DNA from: JBKPRX01 sp046734795
GTDB lineage: Bacteria; Actinomycetota; Thermoleophilia; Gaiellales; Gaiellaceae
NCBI GenBank assembly: GCA_046734795.1
Contig: JBKPRX010000136.1
Span: 1-39,075 of the forward strand
DNA: 39,075 bases
Direction: 5' to 3'
Part shown: positions 39,040 to 39,075 of the stretch, piece after piece
Layout: each line of letters starts with the position of its first letter
How positions within the stretch are numbered: the first letter of the stretch is position 1
Position numbers and translations under genes: made by a program
The notes under the pieces: model-generated
Databases searched by the model: none
What the model saw: the letters and a program-made list of their open reading frames with translations, nothing else
Told to the model about the DNA's origin: nothing

Positions 39040-39068
39040 TTGACTTTCGATGCCGCCGGTCGTAGTGT
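39040..39068 (+). promoter_or_regulatory. Sigma70-type promoter reading out of the right edge
   Basis: TTGACT (39040-39045), exact 17-base spacer, TAGTGT (39063-39068). Transcription would begin at about 39075. It must serve a plus-strand gene beyond the window, divergent from mfd. It is the best promoter match in the window. Confidence 0.65.
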
Positions 39069-39075
39069 GGAAGCT

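Noticed and set aside
1..39075. tRNA, rRNA, CRISPR repeats, insertion sequences or riboswitches
   Set aside because: No cloverleaf arms, repeat arrays, transposase motifs or terminal inverted repeats were seen, and all gaps are shorter than about 220 bases. A covariance-model search would be needed to exclude small RNAs.

Overview
The window is about 39 kb of densely packed, high-GC bacterial chromosome with no mobile element, CRISPR array, rRNA or tRNA that I could find. Gene content and order point to a deep-branching actinobacterium; Thermoleophilia (Gaiellales/Solirubrobacterales-like) is my best inference. Supporting evidence: a mycobacterial-type FdxA ferredoxin, an HxlR regulator, a BldC-type HTH, a CysO/CysM/Mec-type sulfur cassette, the actinobacterial mfd-mazG-eno-ftsB-DUF501 neighbourhood, abundant GTG starts, and many genes whose start codon lies 6-10 nt after a TANNNT box with no Shine-Dalgarno (leaderless-type starts). 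No intergenic gap exceeds about 220 bases.

Left part (1-9000): the 5' end of a VOC protein, a shrunken amidohydrolase-like protein lacking the metal-binding histidines, a secreted HExxH protein with a Thr/Val/Lys-rich insert, an HxlR regulator, a coiled-coil protein, an M20 dipeptidase, a secreted animal-type haem peroxidase with a clear promoter and stem-loop, an RpoD-like sigma factor and a membrane-anchored TPR protein.

Centre-left (9000-17500): the most striking locus is a three-gene sulfur-transfer cassette: a rhodanese-ThiF/MoeB E1-like activator, a continuous CysO (ubiquitin-like sulfur carrier)-CysM fusion, and a JAMM/Mec-type metallopeptidase, joined by overlapping ATGA and stop/start codons. 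Next come two secreted cupredoxin-like proteins, a CNNM/HlyC membrane protein, an MBL hydrolase and a radical SAM protein whose start codons interlock in one CATG, then a NarL-type response regulator with a sensorless, apparently degenerate histidine kinase.

Centre-right (17500-28600): a minus-strand run of receiver-like protein, ferredoxin, SAP/Rho_N-like protein, double VOC protein and flavoprotein; then a long overlapping minus-strand operon of GAF-SpoIIE phosphatase, glycerophosphodiester phosphodiesterase, L,D-transpeptidase, TlpA/CcmG thioredoxin, CcmH, CcdA and DUF1697. This links a signalling phosphatase, cell-envelope enzymes and thiol-redox/cytochrome c maturation functions. Small membrane and zinc-ribbon proteins follow.

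Right part (28600-39075): a PAP2 phosphatase that seems to need a CTG start, an HTH-receiver fusion regulator, and a minus-strand housekeeping block: mfd, PrsA/SurA-like lipoprotein, mazG, enolase, pyruvate kinase, ftsB/divIC, DUF501 and two small unknown proteins. A good promoter at the right edge fires out of the window. Functions come from reading motifs by eye; no database search was run.
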